Translations under genes and position numbers: made by a program
Notes under the pieces: model-generated
What the model saw: only the letters and a program-made list of their open reading frames with translations
The model's database searches: none
What the model was told of the DNA's origin: nothing
From: Clostridia bacterium
Lineage (GTDB): Bacteria; Bacillota; Clostridia; Oscillospirales; CAG-272
NCBI GenBank assembly: GCA_017532425.1
Contig: JAFXJH010000021.1
Location: forward strand, 1 to 34,359
Reading direction: 5' to 3'
DNA: 34,359 bases
In this document: piece after piece, positions 31,658-34,359 of the stretch
Layout of the letters: every line of letters begins with the position of its first letter
How positions within the stretch are numbered: the stretch's first letter is position 1

Positions 31658-32758
31658 ATGGAAAACAAAGAAACGATCTTAAAAATTTCGGATATCGCAT
31701 CAAACTTTGGCATAAACGAGGTAAAAAACGTCGAAGCCTGCCATATCGGCCACATAAACGGCACCTTTTTTGCCGACTCCGATCGCGGTAGACTCGTAGT
31801 ACAAAAAATAAACAAGGGCATTTTCACCGACCCGCCGAGTCTTATGGACAATATTATGGCTGTTACACAGCATATTCAGAAGAAAATGCTCGAAGAGGGC
31901 ATATCAGAGCAGGAGATCTCGCGCTCGGTTCTTGAATTTTTCCCCGCAAAAAACGGAAAATATTATATCACCGACAATGACGGCGAATTCTGGCGTATAT
32001 CGAAGTTTATAGACGGAACACGTACCTACGATTCGGGAACTCCCGCTCTCCTTACCGAGTCGGGATACAGCTTCGGAAGATTTCAGAGCTATCTCTCCGA
32101 TTTTCCAGCCGAAACTCTCACCGAAACGATACCCTTTTTCCACGATACAGCCGTGAGATTCGCTCATTTCGAAAAGAGCGTCGCTTCGGACGTCGTTTCG
32201 CGCGCATCAAAGTGCGAGGATCTTATTGAAAAGGTGCTTTCCTATAAGGAAACCGCAGGAAAGATCGTTTCTATGCTTACAAGCGGCGAGCTCCCATTAA
32301 GAGTTATCCACAATGACACAAAGATAAACAACGTTCTTATCGATACCGCAACGGGCAAGGGAATCTGCGTTGTCGACCTCGACACGGTAATGCCCGGCAC
32401 TCTGCTCTACGATTTCGGTGACGCTATCCGCTCGGGAGCTTCCGCAGTACCCGAGGGAAGCCTCGAATTCGACAAATTCGTCGTAAGAGAAGACCTTTAC
32501 AAGGCGTTTTACGAAGGATTTTCGCGCGGCGTAGGAAAGAGCATAACAAAGACCGAGGAAGAAAACCTTCCCCTTGGAGCATTTATGATGACCTACGAGG
32601 TCGGTATGCGCTTCCTTGACGACTATCTCTCGGGAGACACCTACTTTCACACCGAGTACAGCGAGCACAATCTTGACAGAGCGCGCGGTCAGCTCCTGCT
32701 TGCCGACGACATTATGAAGAAAAAGGATTCTCTTCTTGCGCTCACAAAAAATATTTGA
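31658..32758 (+). CDS. nahK: NahK-like sugar 1-kinase (aminoglycoside-phosphotransferase fold)
   Basis: The 366-aa kinase has VIHNDTKINNVLID (catalytic Asp220) and VVDLDTVMPGTLLYDFGDAIR (Asp240 and Asp242 for metal), closely resembling N-acetylhexosamine 1-kinase NahK of the bifidobacterial lacto-N-biose pathway. NahK makes GlcNAc-1-P or GalNAc-1-P from the free sugar. The same fold includes ThrB2-type homoserine kinases and choline kinases, but the DTVMPGTLLYDFGD stretch favours NahK. It follows the IIC-like gene by 33 nt with AAAAAGGAATT upstream, and precedes an oxidoreductase gene. Confidence 0.8.
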   Translation: MENKETILKISDIASNFGINEVKNVEACHIGHINGTFFADSDRGRLVVQKINKGIFTDPPSLMDNIMAVTQHIQKKMLEEGISEQEISRSVLEFFPAKNGKYYITDNDGEFWRISKFIDGTRTYDSGTPALLTESGYSFGRFQSYLSDFPAETLTETIPFFHDTAVRFAHFEKSVASDVVSRASKCEDLIEKVLSYKETAGKIVSMLTSGELPLRVIHNDTKINNVLIDTATGKGICVVDLDTVMPGTLLYDFGDAIRSGASAVPEGSLEFDKFVVREDLYKAFYEGFSRGVGKSITKTEEENLPLGAFMMTYEVGMRFLDDYLSGDTYFHTEYSEHNLDRARGQLLLADDIMKKKDSLLALTKNI

Positions 32759-32803
32759 AAAGCATTAATCTAACATAAATTTTAAATCGAAAGGATTAAG
32801 ATC

Positions 32804-34000
32804 ATGGCAGAAAGAAAGGTAAAGATCGGTGTCATCGGAGTCGGAAATATGGGCTCGGGACACGCAATGATGTTTTCGGATGGCAGATGCCCCGAATTTG
32901 AGCTTGTCGCAATATGCGACCTCAGACAGGACAGACTTGACGACGTTGCAAAGAGAGTATACGAGGCTCGCGAAAAGGCGGGAATAGAGGCTGCTCCTCT
33001 TAAGCTCTTCACAAACGCAGAGGAAATGCTTGACAGCGGACTCATTGAGGCTGTTACCGTTGCCGTTCCTCACTACGACCACCCCAAATACGTTATCGCC
33101 GCTATCGAGCGCGGAATCCACGTTGTTTGCGAAAAGCCCGCAGGCGTTTACACCGAGGCTGTTCGTGAAATGAACAGAGTTTCGGCAGAGCATCCCGACG
33201 TTGTTTTTGCCATGATGTTCAATCAGCGTACAAACCACGTTTACAGAAAGATGAAGGAGATCGTCGCAAGCGGCGAGCTCGGCGAGATCAAGAGAGTAAA
33301 CTGGATAATCACAGACTGGTACCGCCCTCAGCGTTACTATGATTCGGGCGAATGGAGAGCAACCTGGAGCGGAGAAGGCGGCGGCGTTCTTCTCAATCAG
33401 TGCCCTCACCAGCTCGACCTTTGGCAGTGGATCTGCGGTATGCCCTGCAAGGTAGACGCAAAGCTCCACTACGGAAAGTGGCACAACATCGAGGTTGAAG
33501 ACGACGTTACCGCTTACGTTGAATATCCCAACGGTGCAACCGGCGTATTCATCACCTCCACCGGCGACGCTCCCGGCTCAAACCGCTTTGAGATCCTTCT
33601 CGACGGCGGAAAGCTCGTCTGCGAAAACAACAAGCTCTTCCTTACCAAGCTGAACGTAAAGGAATCCGAATTCAGAAACAATGCTCCCGCTCCCTTCTCT
33701 GCACCTCCCAAGGCTGAAACGGTCGAGGTCAAGGGCGACGGACTCAATCTCCAGCACGTAGGCGTTTTCAATGCGTTTGCAGGAAAGCTCCTCCGCGGCA
33801 CCCCCCTCATCGCTGACGGAAGCGAAGGCATCAACGGACTTACTATCTCCAACGCAATGCACCTCTCCTCCTGGACCGGCGGACCGGTTGAGCTCCCCTT
33901 CGACGAAAAGCTCTTCAAGGCAGAGCTCGACAAGCGCGTGGCTACCTCCAAGCGCCGCACCGAGGTCGTTGAGCAGATCAGCACTGTAGGATCGAAATAA
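32804..34000 (+). CDS. Gfo/Idh/MocA family oxidoreductase
   Basis: The 398-aa NAD(P)-dependent sugar dehydrogenase type protein has the Rossmann motif GVIGVGNMGSGH (9-20), ICDLR after the second strand, and the catalytic EKP (109-111) in CEKPAG. The C-terminal sheet domain begins near GELGEIKRVNWI, and a likely substrate-binding His lies in CPHQLDLW. The substrate cannot be told from the motifs; family members act on sugars, inositols and sugar acids. AAAGGATTAAG precedes the ATG, 45 nt after the kinase gene. A repeat block follows its stop. Confidence 0.9.
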   Translation: MAERKVKIGVIGVGNMGSGHAMMFSDGRCPEFELVAICDLRQDRLDDVAKRVYEAREKAGIEAAPLKLFTNAEEMLDSGLIEAVTVAVPHYDHPKYVIAAIERGIHVVCEKPAGVYTEAVREMNRVSAEHPDVVFAMMFNQRTNHVYRKMKEIVASGELGEIKRVNWIITDWYRPQRYYDSGEWRATWSGEGGGVLLNQCPHQLDLWQWICGMPCKVDAKLHYGKWHNIEVEDDVTAYVEYPNGATGVFITSTGDAPGSNRFEILLDGGKLVCENNKLFLTKLNVKESEFRNNAPAPFSAPPKAETVEVKGDGLNLQHVGVFNAFAGKLLRGTPLIADGSEGINGLTISNAMHLSSWTGGPVELPFDEKLFKAELDKRVATSKRRTEVVEQISTVGSK

Positions 34001-34023
34001 TCTTTTTTCAGAATCCTTTGCAA

Positions 34024-34100
34024 AGGAAACTTTTTGAAAAAAGTTTCCTCTGCACTCTTTCAAAAACTTTACTGAAAAGAAAAAAACAAACTCATTTTAG
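34024..34100. repeat. Long hairpin plus AAAACTTTACT module, copy 4
   Basis: AGGAAACTTTTT pairs with AAAAAGTTTCCT around a 2-nt loop (34024-34049). CAAAAACTTTACTGAA begins at 34061 and leads into the 86-bp repeat. The hairpin starts only about 24 nt after the oxidoreductase stop. Confidence 0.75.
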
Positions 34101-34186
34101 AAAAGTTTTGGTCGAGCTTTTTCAAAAGCTCGCGGGATTCTTAAGGGCGGCGCCCTTAAGTCGCGCGGTCGTCCTTGCGCGAAAAC
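34101..34186. repeat. 86-bp multi-hairpin repeat, copy 2
   Basis: Two A-to-G differences from 22010-22095 fall on opposite arms of the outer stem. They turn an A-U and a U-A pair into G-U wobbles, so the pairing survives. Confidence 0.85.
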
Positions 34187-34264
34187 TCGTATCTTTCGTC
34201 AGAACCCTTTTTTGAAAAAAGGGTTTCCGACACCTCCCCAAAACCTTTTCTGAAAAGAAAATAA

Positions 34265-34290
34265 TTAGGCTCGCCCTTTTGGAGAGCTCC
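34265..34290 (+). repeat. Short module shared with 7604-7631
   Basis: TTAGGCTCGCCC followed by a stretch ending GAGAGCTCC is the inverted counterpart of 7604-7631, with two mismatches over 26 nt. Confidence 0.6.
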
Positions 34291-34320
34291 TGCGAAGCAG
34301 GTGAGAGGGGATTCTATTCC

Positions 34321-34359
34321 CAAAAACTTTACTGAAAAGAAAGAACAAACTCATTTTTA
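34321..34359. repeat. AAAACTTTACT module, copy 5, cut by the window edge
   Basis: CAAAAACTTTACTGAA and the following A-rich stretch closely match 34061-34098. The window ends before any downstream part. Confidence 0.7.

Larger units (their letters stand above)
34001..34359. other. Gene-free repeat block at the right edge
   Basis: No gene is supported. The block contains a hairpin with the AAAACTTTACT module, the 86-bp multi-hairpin repeat, a second hairpin of AACCC-T6/A6-GGGTT type at about 34203-34227, the short module shared with 7604-7631, and the start of another AAAACTTTACT module running off the edge. Confidence 0.7.

Overview
The window looks like chromosomal DNA of a low-to-middle GC Bacillota bacterium of class Clostridia, probably an uncultured gut lineage. 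The evidence is the signal peptidase-ylqF-rnhB-yraN and tig-clpP-clpX gene orders, strong AGGAGG-type ribosome binding sites, near-consensus sigma-A promoters, a preQ1-I riboswitch on queT, a DUF1540 protein and a SpoVB/MurJ-type flippase. I cannot resolve the genus. I see no rRNA, tRNA, CRISPR array, transposase or phage gene.

Layout. 1-825 (minus): the first codons of a gene leaving the left edge, then a lipoprotein. 1164-7408 (plus): an unusual phosphoglycerate mutase-signal peptidase I fusion, ylqF, rnhB, yraN, an M19 dipeptidase and thrC. 7409-7950: a repeat-rich gap and a small DUF1540 gene. 8060-12984 (plus): a metallophosphoesterase, then tig-clpP-clpX and a PHP-domain gene. 13239-16381: a P-loop ATPase gene running convergently into ispE, which follows a DUF362/ferredoxin gene. 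16532-20143: an AI-2E family permease converging on metG, with queT upstream under a preQ1-I riboswitch. 20266-21822 (minus): a flippase. 21862-22298: a long block of structured repeats. 22375-26293 (plus): rbfA, truB, a DUF308-like membrane protein, a ROK glucokinase and a polysaccharide deacetylase. 26355-29752: a membrane-anchored XRE regulator divergent from a three-gene glycosyltransferase/acyltransferase/CrtO-like operon. 29803-30207 (minus): a methylglyoxal synthase homologue that has lost its catalytic residues. 30560-34000 (plus): a PTS IIC-like permease, a NahK-like sugar kinase and a Gfo/Idh/MocA oxidoreductase. 34001-34359: another repeat block.

Most of the window is housekeeping: protein export and quality control, ribosome assembly, tRNA charging and modification, isoprenoid and threonine synthesis. 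The points that stand out are the mutase/kinase-SPase fusion, the self-contained surface-glycolipid-like operon with its own regulator, the methylglyoxal synthase-like pseudoenzyme, and a family of modular hairpin repeats at three intergenic sites. All calls come from reading the sequence and from recalled family knowledge; no database search was run.
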